NCBI GenBank assembly: GCA_016290215.1
Contig: JAEETH010000022.1
Coordinates: forward strand, 1 to 47,820
Source of the DNA: Bacteroidales bacterium
GTDB taxonomy: Bacteria; Bacteroidota; Bacteroidia; Bacteroidales; F082
DNA: 47,820 nt
Reading direction: 5' to 3'
This document shows positions 32,037 through 44,248 of this stretch, piece by piece (the stretch's first letter is position 1; every line of letters begins with the position of its first letter). The notes beneath the pieces were generated by a model, which had not been told where the DNA came from, did not search any database, and saw nothing but the letters and a program-made list of their open reading frames with translations. Made by a program: the position numbers and the translations under genes.

Positions 32037-32526
32037 TGACTTTCTGAAACGCCAGACGCTCGTTGCCATCCAATAGATAAATGATGCCGCAATACTGATA
32101 GCCATGCTTCTCCAAGCCCTTGCGCATGATGATGTTGGCCTCGTGCGTATCGATGCGGATGTTGCCGACTTGACTCTCACAATAGTCCAAAAGCGCATCC
32201 AAGATGCCGTGTGAGCTGGGCGTGCTGGCGATGCGGTGGATGACATGATAAGGCTCATCATCGAGCCATTGACCGCTGTATATTTTGTTGTAAGTCACCT
32301 CTGGACTGGGCAGCAAGGCGAAAGTCCCCACTATCTCTCCCCTATCATCAAGCATCACATGACTGCCTCCCAACTCAATGTCTTTCTTGAACATATCGTC
32401 GCGGGGATAGCCGTCGGGCCACTGGAAGGTGTTGCCATAGCTGCGCATGATTTCGCGGGCTTGGTCGCGAAGGCTGAGGATGGTCGGAAGGTCGGCCAAT
32501 GTGGATTTGCGGATGGTGTAGCTCAT
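32017..32526 (-). CDS. GNAT-family N-acetyltransferase
   Basis: This 169-residue protein has the GNAT fold: opening strand YTIRKSTLADLPTILSLRDQA, strand 4 with GEIVGTFALLPSPE, and the acetyl-CoA-binding region VIHRIASTPSSHGILDALLDYCESQ, in which the loop resembles a relaxed Q/RxxGxG/A motif. Closing landmarks are HEANIIMRKGLEKHGYQYCGIIYL. The substrate is unknown. It is the last gene of the purL operon and overlaps the ybaK stop by 4 bases, and the AI-2E-family gene by 20 bases tail to tail. Confidence 0.85.
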   Translation of the reverse strand: MSYTIRKSTLADLPTILSLRDQAREIMRSYGNTFQWPDGYPRDDMFKKDIELGGSHVMLDDRGEIVGTFALLPSPEVTYNKIYSGQWLDDEPYHVIHRIASTPSSHGILDALLDYCESQVGNIRIDTHEANIIMRKGLEKHGYQYCGIIYLLDGNERLAFQKVINQYSR

Positions 32527-33026
32527 TTTGCACCGAGTTCAAAAACGGTCAAGTCAGCCACAGTCATATCCACCACTTGAATCAAATCTTGTGGGTTAAG
32601 TTTGAATTGCAAGCCGCGCACACCCGCGCTAACGTAAATGTAATCAAACAACTCGCAGGTTTCGTGGATGAAAGTCGGGAACTGTTTCTTCATGCCCACG
32701 GGCGAGCAACCGCCACGGATATAGCCCGTCAGAGGCAGCAGTTCCTTCATCGGGATGAGGTCGCAGCTCTTGTTGCTCGTAGCCTTTGCGGTCTTTTTCA
32801 GGTCGAGTTCGTCGTTGCCTGGAATGACGCAGACGAAATACCCAATTTTGTCGCCTTTCAGCACCAAGGTTTTGAACACCTGATCGATGTCCTCGCCCAA
32901 CTGGTCAGCGATATGCTGCGCCCCGAGGTCATTCTCATCGACTTCGTAGGGAATCAGCTCATACGCAATCTTCTTCTGGTCGAGGATGCGGCAAGCGTTC
33001 GTTTTATTGATTTTTTCTTTGGGCAT
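32523..33026 (-). CDS. ybaK: Cys-tRNA(Pro)/Cys-tRNA(Cys) deacylase YbaK/EbsC
   Basis: This 167-residue cytoplasmic enzyme hydrolyses mischarged Cys-tRNA(Pro) and related tRNAs. It shows the YbaK pattern: N-terminal NKTNACRILDQKKIAYELIPY, core GAQHIADQLGEDIDQVFKTLVLKGDK, then FVCVIPGNDELDLKK, the catalytic-region GYIRGGCSPVGMKKQFPTFI, and VSAGVRGLQFKLNPQDLIQV. The length is typical. It begins 3 bases after the stop of the upstream winged-helix gene and overlaps the GNAT gene by ATGA, so it is translated within a tight operon headed by purL. Confidence 0.92.
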   Translation of the reverse strand: MPKEKINKTNACRILDQKKIAYELIPYEVDENDLGAQHIADQLGEDIDQVFKTLVLKGDKIGYFVCVIPGNDELDLKKTAKATSNKSCDLIPMKELLPLTGYIRGGCSPVGMKKQFPTFIHETCELFDYIYVSAGVRGLQFKLNPQDLIQVVDMTVADLTVFELGAK

Positions 33027-33029
33027 GGG

Positions 33030-33398
33030 TTATTCTATTTTCAATAAATAATCCAAACAAGCCTTCCCCTTTTCTGTCAAATAGTATTTTTGTTTAGGAT
33101 GTTTCGGCTTATCAGGATATAACATTGCAACAAGACCTTGTTCCATGGCTGGATATATCACTTGTTTTTTAAAGTACACAGGGCTCTTACCCGAATAGGA
33201 TTGTACAAGTTCAGGTACAAGTAGCAATTCAGAAGCGGATTTTTCTTGCTCTTTTAAATTGATTATCAATATCTTAACTTGACTTGACAAGCTTTGTACA
33301 AGTTCTGGTACAAGTTCAAGTACTAGTTCTTTTCGGTCATCTTTTATAATGTTCGTCTGGGTACTTGTCTGTGTACTCTTACGGAATGTAACCATCAC
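33030..33398 (-). CDS. Small winged-helix protein resembling the C-terminal domain of Fic/AlbA_2-type proteins
   Basis: The 122-residue product has an N-terminal linker-like part with repeated STQT and VPELVQS phrases. A winged-helix domain follows at about 35-120, ending VIYPAMEQGLVAMLYPDKPKHPKQKYYLTEKGKACLDYLLK. That ending is typical of the C-terminal winged-helix domain of Fic-type or AlbA_2-type ATP-binding proteins of Bacteroidetes. The rest of such a protein is absent here, so this is either a detached domain kept as a regulator or the remnant of a larger gene. It starts 2 bases after the purL stop and ends 3 bases before ybaK, so it is co-transcribed. Function unknown; DNA binding is likely. 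Confidence 0.65.
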   Translation of the reverse strand: MMVTFRKSTQTSTQTNIIKDDRKELVLELVPELVQSLSSQVKILIINLKEQEKSASELLLVPELVQSYSGKSPVYFKKQVIYPAMEQGLVAMLYPDKPKHPKQKYYLTEKGKACLDYLLKIE

Positions 33399-33400
33399 AT

Positions 33401-37090
<3,690 letters not shown>

Positions 37091-37099
37091 AAGTGCAAG

Positions 37100-37115
37100 G
37101 TTTTATGCATAAAAC
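37100..37115. promoter_or_regulatory. Perfect palindrome in the purL leader
   Basis: GTTTTATGCATAAAAC is a perfect 16-base palindrome between the purL -7 box and ATG (37090). It could be an operator for a dimeric repressor or a small RNA stem. No regulator for it is known from this window. Confidence 0.45.
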
Positions 37116-37122
37116 AACGGCA

Positions 37123-37130
37123 CAAAGGTA
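37123..37130 (-). promoter_or_regulatory. Probable -7 box of the purL operon
   Basis: On the minus strand TACCTTTG matches TAnnTTTG, 32 bases before the purL ATG. A GTTTC stands roughly 16 bases upstream but is not a clean -33 TTTG. Confidence 0.5.
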
Positions 37131-37172
37131 GGGTTTTTATTGGAAACGAGCCACATAAAAACCACTTCGCCA

Positions 37173-37208
37173 ATAAAAATTCTCCGCTCCATAACTGAAA
37201 CGGAGAAT
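37173..37208 (-). terminator. Intrinsic terminator of the M28 peptidase gene
   Basis: On the minus strand ATTCTCCG pairs with CGGAGAAT across a loop of about 14 bases and is followed by TTTTATT. It lies 28 bases after the stop of the M28 gene. Its stem and loop closely resemble those of the terminator at 39007-39044. Confidence 0.75.
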
Positions 37209-37236
37209 CGTGAAGTTTTTCAGAAAGCCAAAAGGC

Positions 37237-38757
37237 CTACCGAACGATGATTTTCGCGGTCATGTCGCTGTTTTCGCCTATTGCCTTTAGGAAATACATA
37301 CCTTTTTGGCACGAACCAAGGTCAAGGATAGAACAACCATCCATACAATTTTCATAGACCTTGCGACCCGTGATGTCGTAAACTTCCACTTTCCATTGGC
37401 CTGCGCCAAGGTTGAGGTTGAAGGTGCCGTTGGAGGGATTGGGATAGACCGACATGTTATTGTACTCATTTTCACCCACAACATCGGCATCTATTTTGGC
37501 AATCTCAGCCAAACAAGCAATATTCATTTGGCAATACTGCTGCGACATCTCAAAACTGTTTACGCTCGTTCCAATCAAGTCGTTGGGCGAGTGGATGTGA
37601 GGGCTGTAGTGTTCATAATCCTCGAAGGGATAGATGCCCATATAGCCGTGGTTATTGAAAGAGGTGTGGTCGCTGTCGCCTTCGTTGAAGTTGACGTGAC
37701 GGATGGGCAATTCGGGATAATACACGCTGCCGACATTCATATAATAAGTGCCAATAGGTTCCACCGAGTTGGGATAGATGCAGTCGATGTGGATTGGGTC
37801 GCCAGGATTCAGGTAGCCATTCATGTCGTTGTTGAAATAGCCGATGATGTCCAAACCCTGCTCTTGACAACGCGAAGCGAAAGCCTCACTGCCATAAAGC
37901 CCCATCTCCTCGCAGCCGTAAGCACAATAGATGATGCTATATTCGAACGCATACTTGGTCATGATTCTCGCGCTTTCGAGCACGCTGGCCACGCCTGTGG
38001 CATTATCATCGGCACCTGGAGCTGTGCCTCCGAAATACATGTTTTCCCAAGAGAATGAATCAAAATGGCTTCCGCAGACCACGTAAGTGTCGGGATGGAG
38101 CGTACCACGCTGGATGCCGATGACATTGGGGGCCGCACTGTCTGCACCCAACCAAGTGTCGGCATAAAAAGGCTGTTGTTCCACTTCCAGGCCAAGGGCT
38201 TCCATACGGCTGGCAATCCAATCGGAAGCAGCATAGGCATTGTCGGAGTTCCACAAACGGTGGCCGTAGTCCTGCAGGTGCTGCACAGTGGCCTCAAGCG
38301 AGTCCTGGTTCACTTGGTCCAGCATCTCGCGGATGATTGGATTCACCTCCGTCACCTGCGGGAAGTCGCGAGTCAATCTTGGAAGACTGGCAGTTTTGTT
38401 GAAAATGGCTACTGCTCCATCGTTTTTGTAAGGCATTGCGGATCCGCTCACAACGACATAATTCTGAGTGGAATAAAGCGCATTATAACGTTGCTGTTCC
38501 CCCTTGGGGCAATACACCAACGTGTAGTAAGAGTTTTCAGCAAAAGCGTTTTCTTCAATCATCACCATACTGCGCGAATCGAAGCGTTCAGCCGTGGCAA
38601 AAACCTCAGAATCAGTGTAGAAATGCACCGTCAAGTTGGGGTCAGAGAAATGTTTTTCCAGTTCAGATTGCCCTGAATAGGAAAGCACCACGAAATGGCT
38701 AGCCATCGTCACCAAGGACATGGCCAACACAACCAAAGTAAAAAAGAACTTTTTCAT
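37237..38757 (-). CDS. Secreted M28-family zinc metallopeptidase with T9SS sorting domain
   Basis: The ATG at 38757 (MKKFFFTLVVLAMSLVTMAS) gives a signal peptide; the product has 506 residues. The M28 aminopeptidase domain spans about 150-425. Predicted two-zinc ligands are His231 (CGSHFDS), the bridging Asp250 (GADDNATG), Glu283/284 (GCEEMGLYGS, catalytic Glu plus ligand), Asp311 (NNDMNGY) and His364 (DSDHTSF). All the expected residues are present, so it should be an active exopeptidase. It ends with a type A T9SS sorting domain (VYPNPSNGTFNL from about 430). The N-terminal 130 residues are a divergent domain of unknown role. A long leader with simple repeats precedes the gene, and a terminator follows. 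Confidence 0.9.
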   Translation of the reverse strand: MKKFFFTLVVLAMSLVTMASHFVVLSYSGQSELEKHFSDPNLTVHFYTDSEVFATAERFDSRSMVMIEENAFAENSYYTLVYCPKGEQQRYNALYSTQNYVVVSGSAMPYKNDGAVAIFNKTASLPRLTRDFPQVTEVNPIIREMLDQVNQDSLEATVQHLQDYGHRLWNSDNAYAASDWIASRMEALGLEVEQQPFYADTWLGADSAAPNVIGIQRGTLHPDTYVVCGSHFDSFSWENMYFGGTAPGADDNATGVASVLESARIMTKYAFEYSIIYCAYGCEEMGLYGSEAFASRCQEQGLDIIGYFNNDMNGYLNPGDPIHIDCIYPNSVEPIGTYYMNVGSVYYPELPIRHVNFNEGDSDHTSFNNHGYMGIYPFEDYEHYSPHIHSPNDLIGTSVNSFEMSQQYCQMNIACLAEIAKIDADVVGENEYNNMSVYPNPSNGTFNLNLGAGQWKVEVYDITGRKVYENCMDGCSILDLGSCQKGMYFLKAIGENSDMTAKIIVR

Positions 38758-38844
38758 TTTACCGCTATTTAAAGAGTCCAAAAACAAATACAACTAACTA
38801 TTAAGTAACTGTTCAAAATTAAACTGCATTATTATAAGTTTTAT

Positions 38845-38918
38845 AGCTGTAAGCAATCAGCCTTCAGCTATCAGCTTGGTGGCACCATGGCTGACTGCTG
38901 ATTGCTGACTGCTGACGG
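38845..38918. repeat. Opposed CAGC/GCTG simple-repeat arms
   Basis: The left arm (38845-38875) carries AATCAGCCTTCAGCTATCAGC and the right arm (38889-38918) GCTGACTGCTGATTGCTGA, so the two can pair over roughly 25 bases around a short unpaired middle. It would lie in the 5' leader of the M28 gene. Confidence 0.75.
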
Positions 38919-38975
38919 CCAAATTCTCCTGCTTTTATATAAACTAATTCTGCTCATCTTTTTACTGATTAGGTG

Positions 38976-39003
38976 CAAAGATACACAAGAAAACAACACC
39001 AAA
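38976..39003 (-). promoter_or_regulatory. Probable promoter of the M28 gene
   Basis: On the minus strand TTTG (39000-39003) is followed after 16 bases by TATCTTTG (38976-38983). The spacing is a little short. The start would lie about 210 bases before the ATG at 38757. Confidence 0.45.
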
Positions 39004-39006
39004 CAT

Positions 39007-39044
39007 AAAAAATCTCCGTTCCAATGCTGAAACAGAGATTTTTT
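39007..39044 (-). terminator. Terminator of the TonB-type receptor gene
   Basis: AAAAAATCTC is an exact inverted match to GAGATTTTTT across a stem extended by imperfect pairs, with T-runs on both strands, so it can act bidirectionally. It lies 18 bases after the stop of the minus-strand receptor gene. Confidence 0.85.
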
Positions 39045-39062
39045 CCTTGTCACATGGAGGCT

Positions 39063-41540
39063 TTAATACCCTTCATCCGATTGCTGCTCTTCGCCGCCGC
39101 CTTCGTCACCGCCACCTTCTTCGCCATCGGGACGACCTCGCTTGATATTCTGCTGGTTGATGCGGTAGTTGAAGTTGAGCGAGAACGAACGGCGGTTCCA
39201 AGTGCTGGTGCTGTATTGCCAGAAGCCGTCACCCCACGACTCGCCGCCATGACTGCGTGAGTTGAACAGGTCGCGCACATTGAAGGTAATGGTGCCGTTG
39301 CCGTGCAAGATTTCCTTGCTTACCGCCAAGTCAATCCACCAGTTGCCTTTGTGCATACCTAACGGCTCCTTGTGTGGACCCATGACATGTGCAGTCAGCT
39401 GCAAGTCAAACCAATTGCTGACCTTGAACTTCGACACGGCACGCCCGAAGAGCATCCAAGTGGCATCGTCGTAGACCTTGTCATTGATGGTACCTTTGAA
39501 TCGGGAACGGAAGAAGTTGACATTGCCGTTGAGGTTCCACCACTTGGTCATCTGACCTTGTGCCACCGCTTCCACACCGAAATCATCGGCCTTACCGAAG
39601 TTGATAGGCATGCTATAGAATACGCCATCGTCCTCGTAGGTGTAATGACGAATCGTATTATTGCTATGACGATAATAGGCAGTAAAGTTGAAACTGGCCT
39701 TTTCCCAGAAATGGATATAGCCTAATTCATAACTATCCGTGTACGAAGGCTTTAACGCAGGGTTACCCATACGGATATTGCGGTTGTCGTTGTAGGAGCG
39801 GAACGGGCTCATCTGCCAGAATCCCGGACGACGGATGCGACGCGTATAACTCACCTGGAACTGGTTGTTTTCGTTCACCGAATAATTCAAATGTGCACTC
39901 GGAAACACATCGATATAAGGTTTGCCTCCGTTGATGGAGTCAGTACCGTCGTGGGCATAGCCTTTCAGGTTGGTCATGATGTCGGTCATCTCGGCACGCA
40001 CACCCACCTGTCCAGACCAGCGACCCCAGTCGTTGCCCAAACTGGTGTAAAGCGCAGCCACTTGTTCCCTATACTCATAGTCGTAACAATAGTTGGACAA
40101 AGGCTCCCAAATGCCGTCATTCTTTTGCCAAACGCTGTCGTTGCTCAAGATGTTGCGGTTGGTGTATTTCGCGCCAATCTCCCATTGCGCCTTGGTAAGG
40201 AAAGGATGCACATAGTCGATGCTGGCCTGCAGGTTGCGCATACGCTGGTCGTTGTTCGTCTTCTGATAGAGGGTCCACAAAGCCTGTTGCGCATCCGCAT
40301 TAGGATAAAGCGACTCATTGATGTCAGAGCCTGCATTCTCGGTATTGGTGAAAAAACGCACATTGGCCTTCAAACTGCGGCCTTTGCGTTCAAAAGTCTT
40401 GTCATAATCCATAGTAACCTCATACATCGGGTCATACTCCCAATAGTCCTCGGAACGCACGTCATACGAGGAGGAGTCCCAAACCGGAAAAACGTCGGAA
40501 TAACGCACCACCGGATGCGTCTCCAACTTACCGTAACGGTAGACAAAGGCAGCACTCACGATGTCGTGGTCGGTGATGTAATAGTCGGCACCCACACGCA
40601 CGTTGTGACCCATGCGGCGCATTCGGCGCTCAGTGGTCTGGTCGGTGAGCTGGGTGAAGATGGTATCGCCATCCACAATGTCGCTGAAACGTTTGGTCTT
40701 ATTGACGCCCCCACCGATGTTCGAGCGGTTGTTGAAGCCATAGCTGGCAAAGAGGTTCCATCGTTTCAGGCGGTAGTTGGCCGAAAGGCTCGCACCATAC
40801 ATCCAAGGATAGCCACCCCTAATGTTGACCGCGCCATTGAAGCCTTGCCGCTTGTCCTTTTTCAGAATGATATTGATGATACCTGCCGAGCCTTCCGCAT
40901 CGTAACGCACGGAAGGATTGGTAATCACTTCAATACGTTCGATCATGTCGCCCTGCAAGGTACGTAAAGCATCTTGGGTGCTCATGCCCGACAGTCCCGA
41001 CTCTTTTCCATCAATCAGGATGCGCACGCCGTCGTCGCCACGCAGGCTCACATTGCCTTCCACGTCGACCGAAACGGCGGGGATGTTCTCCAGCACTTCG
41101 ATGGCGTTGCCCGCAGTGTTGGCCACATCCTTACCCACGTTGAAGACACGTTTGTCGAGGGTCATCTCGTAGGTGCTTTGCTCTGCCACCACATCCACTT
41201 CGCTCAGCATGCGGCTATCTGGCGAGAGATTGATTTTCCCAACATCGACAGTGCTTTTCGAGCCGTCGAGAGTGACATTTTTGTATTTGGTGATGAAGCC
41301 CATGTATTGCACCTCAAGCACATAACGGCCTTTCTCCAACTGCAACTCAAACGCGCCCGTAGGCTCAGTGATGCAGCCCGAAACAAAGGCGGTGTCAGGC
41401 AAGGTGCAGGCACGCACCGTGGCATATTCCATGGGATGGCCCGTCGAGTTGTCGAACACGCGGCCTTTCACGGTGATGGAGGCAAAAGAGAGTTGGGCAC
41501 AGCATAAAAGTGCCAATAAGAACAAGATAGCTTTTCTCAT
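39063..41540 (-). CDS. TonB-dependent-receptor-like outer-membrane barrel protein
   Basis: The ATG at 41540 (MRKAILFLLALLCCAQLSFAS) gives a signal peptide; 825 residues. A carboxypeptidase-D-like regulatory domain follows (about 22-110, from ITVKGRVFDNSTG), then a plug (about 125-235, with VDVEGNVSLRGDDGVRILIDGKE and IERIEVITNPSVRYDAEGS). The barrel spans about 240-790 and fits the outer-membrane beta-barrel family of TonB-type receptors, whose members in Bacteroidetes take up or bind unknown ligands. No SusD gene is beside it. After the last strand (SFSLNFNYRI) there is an unusual acidic, glycine-rich tail with RPDGEEGGGDEGGGEEQQ. A longer upstream frame is ignored because it lacks a signal peptide. 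Confidence 0.88.
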   Translation of the reverse strand: MRKAILFLLALLCCAQLSFASITVKGRVFDNSTGHPMEYATVRACTLPDTAFVSGCITEPTGAFELQLEKGRYVLEVQYMGFITKYKNVTLDGSKSTVDVGKINLSPDSRMLSEVDVVAEQSTYEMTLDKRVFNVGKDVANTAGNAIEVLENIPAVSVDVEGNVSLRGDDGVRILIDGKESGLSGMSTQDALRTLQGDMIERIEVITNPSVRYDAEGSAGIINIILKKDKRQGFNGAVNIRGGYPWMYGASLSANYRLKRWNLFASYGFNNRSNIGGGVNKTKRFSDIVDGDTIFTQLTDQTTERRMRRMGHNVRVGADYYITDHDIVSAAFVYRYGKLETHPVVRYSDVFPVWDSSSYDVRSEDYWEYDPMYEVTMDYDKTFERKGRSLKANVRFFTNTENAGSDINESLYPNADAQQALWTLYQKTNNDQRMRNLQASIDYVHPFLTKAQWEIGAKYTNRNILSNDSVWQKNDGIWEPLSNYCYDYEYREQVAALYTSLGNDWGRWSGQVGVRAEMTDIMTNLKGYAHDGTDSINGGKPYIDVFPSAHLNYSVNENNQFQVSYTRRIRRPGFWQMSPFRSYNDNRNIRMGNPALKPSYTDSYELGYIHFWEKASFNFTAYYRHSNNTIRHYTYEDDGVFYSMPINFGKADDFGVEAVAQGQMTKWWNLNGNVNFFRSRFKGTINDKVYDDATWMLFGRAVSKFKVSNWFDLQLTAHVMGPHKEPLGMHKGNWWIDLAVSKEILHGNGTITFNVRDLFNSRSHGGESWGDGFWQYSTSTWNRRSFSLNFNYRINQQNIKRGRPDGEEGGGDEGGGEEQQSDEGY

Positions 41541-41568
41541 AGTAATAATTCTGCTCGTTTTAAAGCTG

Positions 41569-41576
41569 CAAAAATA
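41569..41576 (-). promoter_or_regulatory. Probable -7 box of the TonB-type receptor gene
   Basis: The minus strand reads TATTTTTG, 28 bases before the ATG at 41540. The -33 region was not recognised. Confidence 0.5.
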
Positions 41577-41649
41577 GGTCTTTTTGGGCAATACAGCGCT
41601 AAAAATGATACAGAAAATGAGCATCTTCAGTTTCGCTGACCGATACGAC

Positions 41650-41705
41650 GCGGCCATAGATGCCCGCAGACGCACAATCCAGCGTCGGCATGACATGGCT
41701 GCTGC
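41650..41705. repeat. GCTGCCCAT-type element, diverged copy
   Basis: GCGGCCATAGATGCCCGC at the left and TCGGCATGACATGGCTGC at the right align with copies 1 and 3 near 27 kb (CCATAGAT, CCCGC, ATGACATGG shared). It stands 10 bases downstream of the priA stop codon (minus strand). Confidence 0.75.
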
Positions 41706-41715
41706 AATGACAGAC

Positions 41716-44220
41716 CTACATCGGGTCCACATCAATCTGCACCTGAACGGCCTTGTAGTCGGAATTCTGCTGGAACAAATGAATCTGCTTGGCAATCAAC
41801 TCCTTCACCTTCTGAGTGTTGAAATCACGCCTAAACTTTACCATCATCTGCTTGATATACAGATTTTTCACCCTTGAAACAACAGGGTATTCCGGCCCGA
41901 GTAAGTCCTGCTTGAAAATGGGTCGAAGCATCATGGCCAACTCAGCCGCCGCAGGATTGAGTTTTTGGTAGTCCTTGTGCTTCAAGCGGATAAGAATCAA
42001 GCGATAAAAGGGCGGATAGCCAAACTGTCGGCGGATGACCATTTGCTTTTCGTAGAGTCCACGGAAGTCGTTGCGCAACACATCTTGCAAAACTGGATGC
42101 GCCGGCTCGTAGGTTTGAATGATGACTTTGCCTTGCTTGCCTTTGCGTCCTGCCCTACCCGCCACCTGCGCCATCAGTTGGAAACTGCGCTCATGGGCAC
42201 GGAAATCTGGGAAGGAAAGCATGTTATCGGCGTTGAGGATGCCTACTACCTTCACCGAGTCGAAATCCAAGCCCTTGGTGACCATCTGGGTGCCCACAAG
42301 GATGTTGGTCTCATGGTCTTGAAAAGACTCCAAAATGCTTTGATAGTCGTTTTTTGAGCGCGTGGTGTCGAGGTCAAGGCGGGCGACCTTGGCTTCGGGC
42401 ATGACAAGGCTCAAATCCTCCTCAATTTTCTCAGTACCAAAGCCATGCATACGGATGTTGGGGCTGTGGCAAACGGGACATTCGCTCGGCACACTGGCCG
42501 TGTAACCGCAATAATGGCAACGCAACACGTTTTGGCTCTTGTGATAGATAAGGCTCACGTCACAGTTGATGCACTGCGGCACATAGTGACATTCGTCGCA
42601 CTCCAAACGCAGCGAGAAACCGCGTCGATTTTGGAACAAGATGGTCTGGTTGTGTTCGTCCAAAGTCTCCTTCATCGCATCGAGCAAGGTGCTTCCAAAG
42701 TCGGCCTTCATGGTTTTGCGCCGACGTTCCACGCGCATGTCGCTAAGGATGATTTCGGGCATCTGCACACCGCCATAGCGCTCTGTAATCTCCACCAGAT
42801 GGTAGCGGCCATTCAAGGCATTATAATAGCTTTCGTATGAAGGTGTTGCCGAGCCTAACACGACATTCGCCTTGTGCATGGCTGCCAACACGATGGCTGC
42901 ATCACGGGCATTGTAGCGCGGCGCAGGGTCTATTTGCTTGAAACTGCTGTCGTGCTCTTCGTCAACGATGATAAGTCCGATGTCAGAATAGGGCAAAAAG
43001 ATGGCCGAACGCGAGCCAATGATAATCTGATGCTTAGGCGTTCCGCCAGCGTGGAATGAAGGGCCAAAATCGCGCACCTGCTCCCAAACCTCTACCCTTT
43101 CGTTGTTGCCGTAACGCGAATGGTATACCCCAAGCATATCTCCAAAGTATTCCTTCAACCGATTGATAATCTGTGCCGTAAGCGCAATCTCAGGCAAAAG
43201 ATACAGCACCTGCTTGCCTCGGTCGACAGCCTCTTTGATGAGTTTGATGTAGATTTCGGTCTTGCCGCTTGAAGTCACGCCGTGAAGCAGCACAGGCTTG
43301 TTCATTTCAAATCCCGTCTTGATGCCGTCGTATGCTTTTTGCTGGGCTTCCGTAAGATGTATGCTGTCCACATCGGTTTGCACCTTAAACTCTTTTAGTC
43401 GGCTCACCTTGCGCTCATACACTTCGAAAATGCCTTTGTCTGCCATGGCTTTCAGTATCGTGGAAGTGGCATTGGCCTTCTCCAACAACGCTTTGGCCAT
43501 AACGTCGTTGTCGGCATCGCCACCGAGGGTGATAAAAGCCAGCAACACCTCTAACTGCTTATAGGCGCGCTTCGTCAACGTGTCCATCAGCTCATGAAGT
43601 TTGGCCTCGTCACGATATTCGGGGCAAAGTCGCACAAAACGCTCGTATTTGGCCTTGTATTTCTCGTTCAGCTCCTCCTCTATCACGAGGATTCCTTTCT
43701 CCATCATACTATGTATCAAAGGCATCACCTTTTTGAAGCCGATAATTTTGCTCACTTCGCTAACCGTGATTTTCGGCTTGATTTGCAGGGCTTCCACGAT
43801 GAGGTATTCGAAGTCGTTCAAGGCCACGGAGTCAAGGACGTAATCGGGTGAAAGGGCGACGGTGGTCTCGCTGCTCAGCTTCAATGCCGAGGGCAAGGCG
43901 GCTTGCATCACTTCGCCGGGGTGACACATGTAGTAGGTCTTGACCCAATCCCAAAACTTCAGTTGCTTCTCGTTGACCAAAGGCTGGTCATCGAGCAAAT
44001 CCATGAGGAATTTCACTTCCACCGAGGGTACGGTTTCCGAGAGCCCCACAATCAGCCCCGACATGATTTTGGTCTTGCCAAACTGTACCACTGCCCTTTG
44101 CCCCACGCGCACTTGGTCGTTCAACGCGTATGGCACGCGGTAGGTGAAGGTGCTGGGCACGGGTATCGGCAACAATACCTCCGCAAACAAGGTGATTCTA
44201 TCCGTCGAAGCCGAATCCAA
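41716..44220 (-). CDS. priA: Primosomal protein N' (PriA helicase)
   Basis: This 834-residue helicase restarts stalled replication forks by reloading DnaB. The N-terminal 3'BD-type domain (VLLPIPVPSTFTYRVPY) is followed by a winged-helix part and the helicase core with Walker A GVTSSGKT near 314-321, the DEEH box near 420, ATPSYES and the C-terminal motifs GRAGRKGKQGKV. Eight Cys at about 535-590 (CDEC, CINC, CHYC, CPVC) form the two zinc sites that bind primosome partners. The length is at the upper normal end. It follows the T9SS plug gene by 28 bases in the same direction and is probably cotranscribed with it. Confidence 0.95.
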   Translation of the reverse strand: MDSASTDRITLFAEVLLPIPVPSTFTYRVPYALNDQVRVGQRAVVQFGKTKIMSGLIVGLSETVPSVEVKFLMDLLDDQPLVNEKQLKFWDWVKTYYMCHPGEVMQAALPSALKLSSETTVALSPDYVLDSVALNDFEYLIVEALQIKPKITVSEVSKIIGFKKVMPLIHSMMEKGILVIEEELNEKYKAKYERFVRLCPEYRDEAKLHELMDTLTKRAYKQLEVLLAFITLGGDADNDVMAKALLEKANATSTILKAMADKGIFEVYERKVSRLKEFKVQTDVDSIHLTEAQQKAYDGIKTGFEMNKPVLLHGVTSSGKTEIYIKLIKEAVDRGKQVLYLLPEIALTAQIINRLKEYFGDMLGVYHSRYGNNERVEVWEQVRDFGPSFHAGGTPKHQIIIGSRSAIFLPYSDIGLIIVDEEHDSSFKQIDPAPRYNARDAAIVLAAMHKANVVLGSATPSYESYYNALNGRYHLVEITERYGGVQMPEIILSDMRVERRRKTMKADFGSTLLDAMKETLDEHNQTILFQNRRGFSLRLECDECHYVPQCINCDVSLIYHKSQNVLRCHYCGYTASVPSECPVCHSPNIRMHGFGTEKIEEDLSLVMPEAKVARLDLDTTRSKNDYQSILESFQDHETNILVGTQMVTKGLDFDSVKVVGILNADNMLSFPDFRAHERSFQLMAQVAGRAGRKGKQGKVIIQTYEPAHPVLQDVLRNDFRGLYEKQMVIRRQFGYPPFYRLILIRLKHKDYQKLNPAAAELAMMLRPIFKQDLLGPEYPVVSRVKNLYIKQMMVKFRRDFNTQKVKELIAKQIHLFQQNSDYKAVQVQIDVDPM

Positions 44221-44248
44221 TTTTAAATTTTAAATCTTGAATTTTAAA

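Larger units (their letters stand above)
38758..39062. other. 305-base intergenic region upstream of the M28 gene
   Basis: It contains an AGC/GCTGA-type repeat hairpin (38845-38918), a probable minus-strand promoter (38976-39003) and the terminator of the TonB-type gene (39007-39044). No gene is seen. Confidence 0.7.

Noticed and set aside
39891-40967. A 358-codon open frame antisense to the TonB-type receptor gene
   Set aside because: Same reason: no domain, and the receptor reading is coherent across the whole span.
41541-41795. N-terminal extension of the TonB-type receptor
   Set aside because: It runs through a repeat and the priA end; the signal peptide begins at 41540.
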